From Treponema sp. UBA937 (GTDB lineage: Bacteria; Spirochaetota; Spirochaetia; Treponematales; Breznakiellaceae), in assembly GCA_002293455.1 (NCBI GenBank), contig DBDH01000047.1, forward strand, positions 1-44,980: a stretch of 44,980 bases of DNA, written 5' to 3'. Below are positions 23,337-32,892 of this stretch, one piece after another. The translations under genes were made by a program, and so were the position numbers. The first letter of the stretch is position 1; each line of letters starts with the position of its first letter. The notes below the pieces were generated by a model that saw nothing but the letters and a program-made list of their open reading frames with translations, had not been told where the DNA came from and made no database searches.

Positions 23337-24573
23337 TGGATCGGGGATGGGCGAGAGGATTTGTTCCTTTTGCGGTAAAAGCGCGGATATGGCAAAAAGG
23401 CTTGTTGCGGGGCCGAATCATGTGTTTATTTGCGATGAATGTGTCGATGTTTGCCGGAAGATTATCGAGGACGAAAATCAGGATTTTTCTACTCAATTTA
23501 CCGGTGATATTCCTACTCCTAAAGAAATCAAAGAATACCTCGATCTGTTTGTTGTCGGCCAGGATGACGCGAAGAAAATTTTATCCGTAGCGGTGTACAA
23601 TCATTATAAGCGCATCGCGAATCCCGCTTCCGGGCCGGACGATGTGGAAATTGAAAAATCCAATGTTTTGATGATAGGACCAACCGGCACCGGAAAAACG
23701 CTTCTTGCAAAGACCTTAGCCAAAAAGCTGAAAGTTCCTTTCGCGATAGTCGATGCGACCACTTTAACCGAAGCCGGTTACGTGGGCGAAGACGTGGAAA
23801 ACATCCTCCTCAAGCTGATACAAAGCGCGGGCGGAAATATTGCCGCCGCGGAAAGAGGCATCGTTTATATCGATGAAATCGACAAGATTGCGCGGAAAGG
23901 CGAAAATGTTTCTATCACAAGGGATGTTTCCGGCGAAGGTGTTCAGCAGGCTCTGCTTAAAATTATCGAAGGAACCATTGCTTCCGTACCGCCGCAGGGA
24001 GGCCGCAAGCATCCGAATCAGGAAATGATCCACATGGATACTACGGGAATCCTTTTTATTTGCGGCGGTGCTTTTGTCGGATTAGATAAATTGATAGAAC
24101 AAAGGATGGTGAAAACGCCTATCGGGTTTGGGTCCGAAGCAAAAAGTTCCAAGGACCGCAGCGCGAAAGAACTGTTGGATGCCCTTCATCCCGATGATCT
24201 TATCCATTTCGGGATGATTCCGGAGTTTATCGGAAGGCTTCCTATCACCGTTGGACTTGAGGAATTGAAGCAGGAAGAACTACGGAAGGTTATTACGGAG
24301 CCGAGAAACGCTATTGTGAAACAGTTCCAGGCTTCGCTTGCGATTGATGACGTTATTCTGGAATTTACGGAAGATGCTATCGACGCGATTGCGGATACCG
24401 CAATCAAGCAAAAAACCGGCGCCCGGGGACTGCGGGCTATTGTCGAAAAACTTATGACAGACGTTATGTTTGAGATTCCGTCAATTGAAGGCCGCAAACA
24501 GGTTGTCATAACGAAGGATGTTGTTGAAAAATCGGAACCCCCGGAAATTCACCAGCTGCAGAAATCTGCATGA
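23320..24573 (+). CDS. clpX: ATP-dependent Clp protease ATP-binding subunit ClpX
   Basis: AAA+ unfoldase that feeds tagged proteins to ClpP. The N-terminal zinc finger has CSFC near residue 15 and CDEC near 37. Walker A is GPTGTGKT near 123 and Walker B IVYIDEIDK near 183. The pore motif appears as GYVGEDV, and the sensor-2 region as TGARGLRAI. At 417 residues it is full length. GAGGG lies 6 nt upstream of the ATG. It overlaps clpP upstream and lon downstream (ATGA). Confidence 0.96.
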   Translation: MARLRNGSGMGERICSFCGKSADMAKRLVAGPNHVFICDECVDVCRKIIEDENQDFSTQFTGDIPTPKEIKEYLDLFVVGQDDAKKILSVAVYNHYKRIANPASGPDDVEIEKSNVLMIGPTGTGKTLLAKTLAKKLKVPFAIVDATTLTEAGYVGEDVENILLKLIQSAGGNIAAAERGIVYIDEIDKIARKGENVSITRDVSGEGVQQALLKIIEGTIASVPPQGGRKHPNQEMIHMDTTGILFICGGAFVGLDKLIEQRMVKTPIGFGSEAKSSKDRSAKELLDALHPDDLIHFGMIPEFIGRLPITVGLEELKQEELRKVITEPRNAIVKQFQASLAIDDVILEFTEDAIDAIADTAIKQKTGARGLRAIVEKLMTDVMFEIPSIEGRKQVVITKDVVEKSEPPEIHQLQKSA

Positions 24574-27032
24574 ATTTCCTTTCTGCTCTGAAAGGCGCTA
24601 AAAATCCAAGCGAAGAATTCCCTCTGCTGCCTTTAGGGGGAATTGTTTTGTTCCCGAATACCATAGCGCCTATTTTTGTCACCCATAAAGACGGGATAAA
24701 AGCCGTGGAAGAAGCCATCAAGCGCGATTACTATGTCTTTGTTGCCTGCAAAAAAGGATCAGACGAACCCGGAGAATATTTTGCTGAAGGCAGTGTTGCG
24801 AAAATTATTCAGCAGCTGAAAATTCCCGACGGAACTTACCGGATTGTTCTTCAAGGTGAATACCGCGCGAAGATAACACAGTTTATCGAAAAGAACGACT
24901 GTGTGTATGCGAAGATCAATCCCCTTAACATACATACATCATCGGCCGCGGATGATTTTGAACTTTCGGCTTTAATGCGGAATGTACAAAGATCGTTTGC
25001 CGTGTATGCGGAGCTTTCCAAAAAGGTCAGCACCGATACTATCGCCGCTGTTGAAAATGCCGATACTGCCGAACGTTTGGCAAATCTTGTCTGCAACGCG
25101 GTTTCGGTAAAGCCCGAACAGAAAATTCCGCTTTTGGGAATCGAAGATACGAAGAAAAGATTTGCGGCTATTTTTGAACTGTTGGAAATGGAAAACGAGA
25201 TTCTCGGCATTCAGAAAAAGATTTCCGGAAAAGTCAAAAGCAAGATGGATAAGAATCAGCGTGAATATATCCTCAATGAACAGCTTCGGGAAATCAATAA
25301 GGAGCTGGGGAAAGAAGGCGTTGAAGACGAGTTTTCCGAAATTGAAAGAAATATTGAATCGAAAAATCCGCCGGAAGAAATTCTTGCGAAAACGCGAAAA
25401 GAAATAAACCGCTTGAAAAAACTACAGGCTTTTTCCCCGGAAGCCGGAGTGCTGAGAGCCTACCTGGAATGGGTGCAGGATATTCCCTGGAGTGCGGAAA
25501 CCAAGGACAGGGGAGATTTGGACGAGGCCGAAAAGATTCTTGACCGCGATCATTTTGATATGAAAAAAGCCAAGGAGCGGATTCTGGAATTTATCGCGGT
25601 TCGTCAGCTTACCGCAAATGCCGCGAACGAGGCAGCGGATACGGGCAGCGCCGGAATTAAAGGTCCGATTCTTTGCTTTGTGGGGCCTCCGGGGACGGGA
25701 AAAACGAGCCTTGGAAAGTCGGTTGCGCGCGCTCTGGGAAGAACCTTCGTGAGGATATCGCTGGGCGGCGTTCGGGATGAAGCGGAAATCCGCGGCCACC
25801 GGAAAACCTATGTCGGCGCGCTGCCGGGGAAAATCATTCAATCGATGAAAAAAGCGGGAACCATGAATCCTGTGTTTCTGCTTGATGAGATTGATAAACT
25901 GTCTACGGATTTCCGGGGCGATCCCGCGTCGGCTTTGCTTGAAGTGCTTGACCCCGAACAGAATTCGACGTTCACCGATCATTATTTGGAAGTGCCTTTC
26001 GATTTATCGAGGGTTTTGTTTATCGCGACCGCGAACTCTTTGCACACGATTCCGTATCCGCTTTTGGACAGAATGGAAATCATCGAAATTCCCGGTTACG
26101 GGGAGATGGAAAAACTTGCCATCGCGAAACAGTTTTTGGTTCCCAAGGAGCTGGAGGAAAACGGCCTCTCATCCGCGAAAATCACTTTTACGGATGACGC
26201 TCTTTTGGCGATTATCCGTCATTGGACCATGGAATCGGGCGTGCGCAGCCTGGAACGGGAGATTGCCCGCTGTATCAGGCGTGTCGCGCGGGAAGCGGTG
26301 AAAAAAGAATACGGCGTAAATCCTGAAAAGCCCGTCGCGTCGTTTAAGAAATCGATCAAAGTTTCCGATCTGGAAAAACTGTTGGGCAGAAAAAAATACA
26401 AGACCGATGTGGTTTACAAAGAAGCCCGCGTCGGCGTACTCTATGGCCTTGCCTGGACAGAAACCGGCGGAACAATTCTTCCCGTGGAAACCGCGAAGTT
26501 TGCTTCCGGTCAGGGGGAACTTATCATGACCGGAAATCTCGGCGACGTTATGAAGGAAAGTGCCCGCATCGCCCTTTCTTATCTTCGCAGCGTCAGCGGA
26601 CTTTACAATTTTACGGTAGAAGATATGAGAAAAAGCGATTTTCACGTTCATGTTCCGGAAGGGGCTATTCCCAAGGACGGACCTTCCGCGGGAATTACGC
26701 TCGCTTCGTCGCTGCTTTCCACGCTCTGTGATGTTCCTCCCAGGCAGGGCATCGCCATGACAGGAGAATTGACCCTGACCGGCAAGATTCTTCCTATCGG
26801 CGGATTAAAAGAAAAAGTTCTTGCCGCCATCCGAAACGGTATGCAGCAGGTTATTCTGCCCAAAGATAACGAAGACGGCTGGGACGAACTGGACAAAGAA
26901 ATTAAGGACAGCATCAGTGTCGTTTTTGCCGAACACGCCAATGAAGCGTTCTCTATTCTATTTGACGACGGCATCTACGCGCCGAAAAACGCCGCTAAAG
27001 CGAAAAGTTCCGGGAAAAAACGCGTTTTATAG
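24570..27032 (+). CDS. lon: Lon protease
   Basis: ATP-dependent serine protease of the cytosol that removes damaged and regulatory proteins. The N-terminal LAN domain (FPLLPLGGIVLFPNTIAPIF) spans ~1-200. A coiled region with NQREYILNEQLREI is near residue 229. The AAA+ module has Walker A GPPGTGKT at 372 and Walker B FLLDEIDK at 436. The protease domain has Ser706 in PKDGPSAG and the Lys dyad partner in GGLKEK near 749. The 820-residue length is normal. The start overlaps the clpX stop by 4 bp, so it is translationally coupled. Confidence 0.96.
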   Translation: MNFLSALKGAKNPSEEFPLLPLGGIVLFPNTIAPIFVTHKDGIKAVEEAIKRDYYVFVACKKGSDEPGEYFAEGSVAKIIQQLKIPDGTYRIVLQGEYRAKITQFIEKNDCVYAKINPLNIHTSSAADDFELSALMRNVQRSFAVYAELSKKVSTDTIAAVENADTAERLANLVCNAVSVKPEQKIPLLGIEDTKKRFAAIFELLEMENEILGIQKKISGKVKSKMDKNQREYILNEQLREINKELGKEGVEDEFSEIERNIESKNPPEEILAKTRKEINRLKKLQAFSPEAGVLRAYLEWVQDIPWSAETKDRGDLDEAEKILDRDHFDMKKAKERILEFIAVRQLTANAANEAADTGSAGIKGPILCFVGPPGTGKTSLGKSVARALGRTFVRISLGGVRDEAEIRGHRKTYVGALPGKIIQSMKKAGTMNPVFLLDEIDKLSTDFRGDPASALLEVLDPEQNSTFTDHYLEVPFDLSRVLFIATANSLHTIPYPLLDRMEIIEIPGYGEMEKLAIAKQFLVPKELEENGLSSAKITFTDDALLAIIRHWTMESGVRSLEREIARCIRRVAREAVKKEYGVNPEKPVASFKKSIKVSDLEKLLGRKKYKTDVVYKEARVGVLYGLAWTETGGTILPVETAKFASGQGELIMTGNLGDVMKESARIALSYLRSVSGLYNFTVEDMRKSDFHVHVPEGAIPKDGPSAGITLASSLLSTLCDVPPRQGIAMTGELTLTGKILPIGGLKEKVLAAIRNGMQQVILPKDNEDGWDELDKEIKDSISVVFAEHANEAFSILFDDGIYAPKNAAKAKSSGKKRVL

Positions 27033-27034
27033 TT

Positions 27035-27673
27035 TTATAACCGGCTCAATCCTATCATGATGAAAGCCTGCGCGGCAATATAAAAAATCATCACATAAAA
27101 GTTGCCTCTTTTCGGCATTGTATGGAACGTAAAAAAAGCCAGAATCGTATCGGAACACATGAACAGGAGGCTTCCGATAAAAATGATGACTGACCATATC
27201 GTTGTATTGAAGCGCATGAGTTGAAGCGCAAAGACACTCATGCTCAAAATGACCGCCGTGTAGACTATTACAGGGACAATCATGTTTTTGGCTGGCCTTA
27301 TCATTTTTATGATAAGAAAGCCAAGAAACAGCGCGGCGATATACGAGATGATCAACATGGGAACATGAAAAGTTCCGGTAAATACAATAAACGCGAAAAT
27401 ATAACAAAGATGTCCAAGGAGAAAACTGCCCAGCCCTAATGAAAAGAACAATGGCTTTTGGGGCTCAAGCAGAAAAAAATCCCCAAGAAGCGCGAAGGTT
27501 GCAGCCAAAAGTACCGGCGTAAAAAGGCTGCCTCTTGCGAAAACAACATAGGCCAAGAGCAGCGGCATGAGAAAGAGTTTTGTAATTTTTCGCGGTTTTT
27601 CTCTTTCAAAAAAGGCCGCGGCAAGATGCGCCGCCGAAACCAGGATAAATACGCATAACAGGATTGCTTTCAT
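27035..27673 (-). CDS. YhhN family membrane protein (lysoplasmalogenase-like)
   Basis: 212 residues with seven to eight membrane helices. LLGDFFLLEP near residue 63, GSLLFMCSDTILAF near 170 and FYIAAQAFIMIG at the end are the acidic and polar motifs of the YhhN/TMEM86 family. Some family members cleave the vinyl-ether bond of lysoplasmalogens. Plasmalogens occur in some anaerobes, so the activity is plausible but unproven here. It lies 58 bp after smc on the same strand and converges with lon with almost no gap. Confidence 0.82.
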   Translation of the reverse strand: MKAILLCVFILVSAAHLAAAFFEREKPRKITKLFLMPLLLAYVVFARGSLFTPVLLAATFALLGDFFLLEPQKPLFFSLGLGSFLLGHLCYIFAFIVFTGTFHVPMLIISYIAALFLGFLIIKMIRPAKNMIVPVIVYTAVILSMSVFALQLMRFNTTIWSVIIFIGSLLFMCSDTILAFFTFHTMPKRGNFYVMIFYIAAQAFIMIGLSRL

Positions 27674-27731
27674 AAAGGCTCCTCCTCTCTACAAAGAAGT
27701 TTAACACAAAAGAACTGATCAATGCAAAATT

Positions 27732-30700
27732 CTATACTTCCGGATTTTCTTCCGTATTGGGAGAATCGATAGACGCGGCCGCGTCTTCATCAGGTTCCTG
27801 GGCTTCCCTCTTTTGCTTTTCCGCCGAAGCGAACGGCAGAGATGAACGGATCGGGCGGAGTTCCGCTTCGCTTACAAGTGATGGATCGTCGATTCCTAAA
27901 GGAAGTTCCATGCCGCTTTCGTGTTCGACGTCTTCTTCTTCAAAAGGTTCCGGGTCAGGAATCGATTCCGCGGGGCTGTCTTTTTCATTTTCGAGCCGGA
28001 CGCTGATAACCTTTGTAACCCCCGATTCTTCCATCGTAACACCGAGAAGCGTTCCGGCGCCGGTAACTGTCCGTTTGTTGTGCGTGATGATGATGAACTG
28101 GCTCGCGCTTCCGAATTCGCGAAGCAGCTGTACAAAACGAATAACATTCTGCTCGTCCAGCGCCGCATCGATTTCATCCAAAAGACAGAACGGAGAAGGT
28201 TTCACCATGTATGTGGCAAACAAAAGCGCCACCGCCGTCATCGATTTTTCCCCGCCGGAAAGGAGCGTGATGTTTTCGAGCTTTTTTCCGGGCGGCTGAG
28301 CGAAAATCTCGATTCCCGATTCCAGAACATGGTTGGGATCGGAAAGGCGCAGTTCCGCGCGGCCCCCGCCGAAAAGACGGCGGAACATATTGTGAAAGTT
28401 TTTCTTGATTTTATTGTAGGTCGATAAAAACAGTTCCGATGATTCGGCCCGGATTTCCGCGGTAATCTGTTCAAGGTCGTCTCTGGCCTTGGTTAAATCC
28501 GCGAGCTGGGTTGAAAGGAATTCATAGCGTTCTCTGGTTTCGGCAAATTCTTCCGGCGCCATCAAGTTGACGGAACCTAAATCTTTAAGGCCGCTTTTTG
28601 AAACGTTCAATTTTTCCCGAAGTTCCGCCGCGGGTGTTGTTATCGTGAAAATCCGCTCTTCAAATTCCATGAGATCGCGGGAATGAGTTTCCCGGAAATT
28701 GTCTTCTATATTTTTGATTTCGGTTTCCGATTGAACCAAATCCATGTGAATCTTTTCAAGCGATTCTTGGATTTTAAACAATTCAGAAGTTTTCTTTTTG
28801 ATCGTTTCCTGTTTTCCGGCTACATCGCCGTTTCGGGCGGCAATATCTTTTTCAAGTTTTTCGAGGGCCGCGGTAAGTTCCATACCTTTACGTTCAATAT
28901 CGACAATTTCTTCTTCCGTATCGCTGATGCGTTCCGAAATTTCGTCATAACGTTTCCGGTCAAGAAAAAGTTCATCCTGCACATTCTTTAACAGCCCTTC
29001 CTGACCGGCAAGTTCCCGCCGGATCAATTTTGCCTGTTCTTCCGCGGATTGAGCCTGGGTCGCCATCCGAACCTTGCTGACCCGCAGTTCCTCAAGCGTT
29101 GCGCGATACTCATTTATTTTGACGCTCAGGCCTTCGTTGTCCTGCCGGAGTCCGGCTATCCGGGTCCGCCGGTCCGCCGCTTTTTCCTTACAGTCGCGGA
29201 TTTTTGCGTCAAAGGCGCGTTTCTTCGTGATAATTCCTTCCGGGGCAAGGAAATCGTCGATAAAACCCGGCGTGCTTTTCCGGTATGTTTCAAAAAGATT
29301 CGATGCTTTTTCGCTGTGTTCCGCCGCGTCGGACAAGGCGTGAGCTAAACTTTCGGCAATATGCTTAATATCTTCCGGAGAGGGAAGCGTTCCGCCGGAA
29401 CTTGCCCGGTCAGCCGCTGCCGCTAAATCCATGATGAGCGTTTCCTTGCCCGAAAGCAGGGTTTTCAATTTCGCAAGAATTTCCCGCAAAGCCGATTCGG
29501 TATGTTTCCGTTCGCTCGCGGAGTATCCGGCTTCTTTTAAGCCCGCGTCGAGGGCGGCAACAATGTCGTCGGTAATGGCTTCCAGGTCTTTTTCATAATC
29601 CCGCTGTTCAGCTTCAAAATCGCGAATCTCTTCTTCCGCCCGCTGTACCGCTTTATCGTTCTCCCCGATTCTGGCGGACGCAAGCTGAATATTTTGTTCA
29701 AACGAATTGATGTTTTCCTGAATATCGGCGGTTTTTTTCTGTAAATCTCTGACGACGCCGTCTTGTTCTTCGGCATCGTCAATGAGCTCTTCAATTTTGA
29801 TCTTTATGCCGCGTTCCCGGTTCTCATTCTGCTGGATTTTGCTTTTACATTCGTTCCATTGTTCGGCAAAAAGTTTCGCTTCTTTTTCCTTGGCGTTTTT
29901 CTCGACAGCCAGGCCGTAAATATTTTTCTGATGTTCGATTAACACTTCTTCCAGGGAATTGACCAAATCCATGTTTTCTTCCAGGGACTTGTTGATATTG
30001 TCCATTTCTTCCCGAATAGCGTTCCGCTCTTTTGTCCGGGTTTCCAGGTCTTCCGCCCGCTTATCACGATCATATTTGAACTGTTTGAGCCGCAAAAGCT
30101 GAATATCCAGCTCATATTGAAAGATTTCTTCCCTAAAAGCCCGATATTTCATCGTTTTATCGGATTGAACCTTTAATGTATCGTAAGAACGCTTAACTTC
30201 GCCAAGAATTCCTTCAACTTGACGCATATTTTCTTCGGTTTTGCTGAGTTTTCGTTCAGCTTCCGCGCTTTTTACCTTAAAACGGGTTATTCCCGCGGCT
30301 TCTTCAAATAAATAACGCCTTTCATCGGGCTTTGATGACAAAACCTGGTCGATTTTACCCTGTTCCATCACAGAATAGGCGGCTTTCCCGACTCCTGTAT
30401 CCCAAAAAAGTTCGCGGATTTCCTTTAATCTTGACGGAGTTGAATTGATGTAGTATTCGCTTTCGCCGGAGCGGTAGAGGCGGCGTTTTATCTGGATTTC
30501 GGGCATGTCGATGGGAAGAAGCCCCGCGTCATTTGCCAAGGTCAGCGTTGCTTCCGCAACATTCAGCGGTTTTCGGCTTTCGGTCCCGTTAAAGATAACG
30601 TCTTCCATCTTTTCGGCGCGCATCGCCCTGGAAGCCTGTTCTCCAAGAACCCACTTTATGGCATCGACCACGTTGGATTTTCCGCAGCCGTTGGGTCCCA

Positions 30701-30788
30701 AAAGAGCGGTAATTCCGTCGGCAAACTCAACCCTGGTCCGGTCAGCGAAAGATTTAAACCCAAATATATCAAGACTTTTTAAGAACAA
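27732..30788 (-). CDS. smc: Chromosome segregation SMC ATPase with atypical middle domain
   Basis: SMC dimers compact and segregate chromosomes. The head is complete: Walker A GPNGCGKSN at residue 31, signature LSGGEKS at 843 and Walker B CLLDEIDA at 868. Two long coiled-coil arms span ~170-400 and ~545-790. The protein is 1018 residues, about 150 shorter than typical SMC. The centre (~405-545; SPEDIKHIAESLAHAL, GFIDDFLAPEGIITKKR) lacks the glycine-rich hinge dimerisation motif I would expect. An acidic tail follows the head (~935-1018). The start is TTG at 30788 with GGAG 7 nt upstream; GGAGTTGTCAT there is also in the 63-bp repeat at 7321. Confidence 0.9.
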   Translation of the reverse strand: MFLKSLDIFGFKSFADRTRVEFADGITALLGPNGCGKSNVVDAIKWVLGEQASRAMRAEKMEDVIFNGTESRKPLNVAEATLTLANDAGLLPIDMPEIQIKRRLYRSGESEYYINSTPSRLKEIRELFWDTGVGKAAYSVMEQGKIDQVLSSKPDERRYLFEEAAGITRFKVKSAEAERKLSKTEENMRQVEGILGEVKRSYDTLKVQSDKTMKYRAFREEIFQYELDIQLLRLKQFKYDRDKRAEDLETRTKERNAIREEMDNINKSLEENMDLVNSLEEVLIEHQKNIYGLAVEKNAKEKEAKLFAEQWNECKSKIQQNENRERGIKIKIEELIDDAEEQDGVVRDLQKKTADIQENINSFEQNIQLASARIGENDKAVQRAEEEIRDFEAEQRDYEKDLEAITDDIVAALDAGLKEAGYSASERKHTESALREILAKLKTLLSGKETLIMDLAAAADRASSGGTLPSPEDIKHIAESLAHALSDAAEHSEKASNLFETYRKSTPGFIDDFLAPEGIITKKRAFDAKIRDCKEKAADRRTRIAGLRQDNEGLSVKINEYRATLEELRVSKVRMATQAQSAEEQAKLIRRELAGQEGLLKNVQDELFLDRKRYDEISERISDTEEEIVDIERKGMELTAALEKLEKDIAARNGDVAGKQETIKKKTSELFKIQESLEKIHMDLVQSETEIKNIEDNFRETHSRDLMEFEERIFTITTPAAELREKLNVSKSGLKDLGSVNLMAPEEFAETRERYEFLSTQLADLTKARDDLEQITAEIRAESSELFLSTYNKIKKNFHNMFRRLFGGGRAELRLSDPNHVLESGIEIFAQPPGKKLENITLLSGGEKSMTAVALLFATYMVKPSPFCLLDEIDAALDEQNVIRFVQLLREFGSASQFIIITHNKRTVTGAGTLLGVTMEESGVTKVISVRLENEKDSPAESIPDPEPFEEEDVEHESGMELPLGIDDPSLVSEAELRPIRSSLPFASAEKQKREAQEPDEDAAASIDSPNTEENPEV

Positions 30789-30839
30789 ATGACAACTCCG
30801 TTACGACACAGAATAGCAGAAAAACGATGAAAAAGCAAA

Positions 30840-30883
30840 GACCGTATGAAAGTGTCCGGTATGAAAAAAGCATGGATACGGTC
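30840..30883 (+). terminator. Terminator-like inverted repeat upstream of the SDR gene
   Basis: GACCGTAT and ATACGGTC are perfect 8-bp arms, 28 nt apart. ATTTTTTT follows directly. It lies between the divergent smc and SDR genes, where no known transcript needs to end. Confidence 0.4.
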
Positions 30884-30906
30884 ATTTTTTTAGCAATAAA
30901 TTTAAA

Positions 30907-30936
30907 TTGCGTTTCCCGCCTTACCTATGCTAAAAT
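30907..30936 (+). promoter_or_regulatory. Promoter of the SDR/ERG24-like operon
   Basis: TTGCGT and TAAAAT are separated by 18 bp. The -10 ends 7 nt before the ATG at 30944 and no ribosome site is visible, which suggests a leaderless mRNA. Confidence 0.5.
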
Positions 30937-30943
30937 AATTTTC

Positions 30944-31726
30944 ATGAAATCATTCAAAGAAAAGTATGGTCCCTATGCGCTGATCGCCGGAGGTTCCGAC
31001 GGATTAGGCTTTGCGTTTGCAGAAGCGGCTGCTAGGCGCGGATTGAATTTGATTTTGATGGCGCGTCAAAAAGAACGTTTGGAAGCGGCGGCGGTAAAAC
31101 TTAAAGAAACATACAACGTCGATGTAATTGCCTTCACAGCAGATATGGCGGATTTCGAGAACGTGAAAAAGATGATAAAAGGCCTTGACGTTTCTATCGG
31201 ACTGCTTATTTACAACGCGGCTTTTGCTCCCATCGCTTTGTTTGAAAACACAAGCGAAGAAGATTTGGCGCTTGCGGCCGCCGTAAATGTAAAAGCGCCA
31301 TTGCTAATTACAAAGCTGCTGTCGGGGCCGATGATAGCAAAGAAGCGGGGCGGAATTGTGCTCATGTCTTCGCTTGCGGGAACTCAGGGCAGTCCGAACC
31401 TTGCTTCTTACGCGGCGACAAAATCATTCAACGCGATTTTGGGCGAAGGTCTTTGGAAAGAATTAAAGCCGCACGGCGTCGATGTGATTGCCTGCTGCGC
31501 GGGCGCGATTCTTACTCCCGGTTACAAGCAGGCGGAAAAATCAAAACAGGCGCCCGGAACACTTAACGCCGATGCCGTTGCGGAGCAGACATTAAAGGCT
31601 TTGGGAAAAGGCCCGATAGTCATTCCCGGAGCCGTGAACAAAATCGGCCGTTTTGTGCTTATGCGCTTATTAAGCAGAAAAGCCGCAATCAATATCATGT
31701 CGAAAAATACCGGAGGTTTATCATGA
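30944..31726 (+). CDS. Short-chain dehydrogenase/reductase
   Basis: An NAD(P)-dependent oxidoreductase of ~260 residues from the ATG at 30944. The cofactor motif is GGSDGLGFA near residue 15, and MARQKERLE at the end of strand 2 suggests NADP preference. The NAA motif appears as IYNAAFAP. The catalytic Ser is in MSSLAG and the YxxxK pair in SYAATKSF. The C-terminal part (GRFVLMRLLSRKAAINIM) is hydrophobic and may touch the membrane. A longer frame from 30827 runs through the promoter and hairpin. The gene overlaps the next by 4 bp (ATGA), so the reductase pair should act in one lipid-type pathway. Confidence 0.88.
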   Translation: MKSFKEKYGPYALIAGGSDGLGFAFAEAAARRGLNLILMARQKERLEAAAVKLKETYNVDVIAFTADMADFENVKKMIKGLDVSIGLLIYNAAFAPIALFENTSEEDLALAAAVNVKAPLLITKLLSGPMIAKKRGGIVLMSSLAGTQGSPNLASYAATKSFNAILGEGLWKELKPHGVDVIACCAGAILTPGYKQAEKSKQAPGTLNADAVAEQTLKALGKGPIVIPGAVNKIGRFVLMRLLSRKAAINIMSKNTGGLS

Positions 31727-32799
31727 AAATGTTTTTAGGTTTTATTACGCCGCTTGTTACGTATGCGCTCATCACGCTGCTGCATCTTATCATCCCGGTT
31801 AAGAAAGTGAAGGGGTATGTCAAAAACGAGATAAGCGGCGAAGTGATGAATTACAGAATCAACGGAAAGTTTGTTCTTTGGACAAGCATTCTCCTTTGGT
31901 TTTTGCTTGGCTATTTCGATGCCGTGCCCTACACATGGTTTTATGAAACGCGATGGTTTGGTCTTGCGGGGGCTGTTGTTATCGGTTTGACGTATGCGTT
32001 TTACATTGTGTGTAAGCATCCTTTCACCGGAAAGCCTTTCCTTGCGGATTTATGGTTCGGAAGAACAAAGGACGCGCAGATCAAAGACGGCCTTATTGAC
32101 GCGAAGCTGTGGCTGTATTTAATCGGCGCGGTTACGCTTCAATTGAATGTGCTTTCATTCGCGGCGTATCATATTATCAATATTGCAAATATCAATTATG
32201 GGTTTCTTCTTGGCTGCGCGATGCTGACATGGTTTTGTAATGAGTATCTCATATTCGAGAAAGTTCATTTGTGGACCTATGATTTTATTGCCGAACGCGT
32301 CGGCTTTAAATTGGGATTCGGCTGTCTCGCTTTTTATCCGTATTTTTATTCAGTCTCGCTTTGGTTTACCGCGCATCTGCCGAATCCCGGTTATCCCTTA
32401 TGGGTTACCATTTTTTTCGGCGCGCTCTTCCTTTGCGGCTGGGTGCTTACCCGCGGCGCGAACATGCAGAAGTATTTCTTTAAAACCGCGCCTGAAAAAA
32501 AGTTTCTTGGGATAAAACCCGAAGCTCTGAGCGACGGTAATCACAGCCTGCTTGTGAACGGCTTCTGGGGCGCAAGCCGCCATATCAATTACCTTGGGGA
32601 AATTATTCAGGCTGCCGCCGTCGCGCTTTCTTCCGGTTATTTCGGCGTATGGATGGTATGGCTTTATCCCGCGTACTACATCGGGTTGATGTTCACCCGC
32701 CAGGCCGATGATGATAAAGTCTGCAAGGCAAAATACGGTGCGCTTTGGGATGCTTATACCAAGAAGGTGAAATATAAGATCATTCCTTTTTTGTATTAA
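31723..32799 (+). CDS. ERG4/ERG24-family membrane reductase (sterol C14/C24 reductase-like)
   Basis: 358 residues with about eight to ten membrane helices. The C-terminal third carries the family signature: NGFWGASRHINYLGEIIQ near residue 277, then RQADDDKVCKAKYGALWDAY and KYKIIPFLY at the very end, as in ERG24, lamin B receptor and DHCR7/24-type enzymes, which reduce sterol double bonds with NADPH. AGGAGG-like CGGAGG lies upstream of the ATG. Bacteria without sterol synthesis do carry such genes at times, so the substrate may be a host sterol or another isoprenoid. Coupled to an SDR gene. Confidence 0.8.
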   Translation: MKMFLGFITPLVTYALITLLHLIIPVKKVKGYVKNEISGEVMNYRINGKFVLWTSILLWFLLGYFDAVPYTWFYETRWFGLAGAVVIGLTYAFYIVCKHPFTGKPFLADLWFGRTKDAQIKDGLIDAKLWLYLIGAVTLQLNVLSFAAYHIINIANINYGFLLGCAMLTWFCNEYLIFEKVHLWTYDFIAERVGFKLGFGCLAFYPYFYSVSLWFTAHLPNPGYPLWVTIFFGALFLCGWVLTRGANMQKYFFKTAPEKKFLGIKPEALSDGNHSLLVNGFWGASRHINYLGEIIQAAAVALSSGYFGVWMVWLYPAYYIGLMFTRQADDDKVCKAKYGALWDAYTKKVKYKIIPFLY

Positions 32800-32892
32800 A
32801 CGATGCGGCTTTTCGTGATGATGAAAAAGCAATCAGAATCAAATTCATTGTTTCTTATGCTTTTATCCTGATAACAGAGCGGTTAAAAAAAG

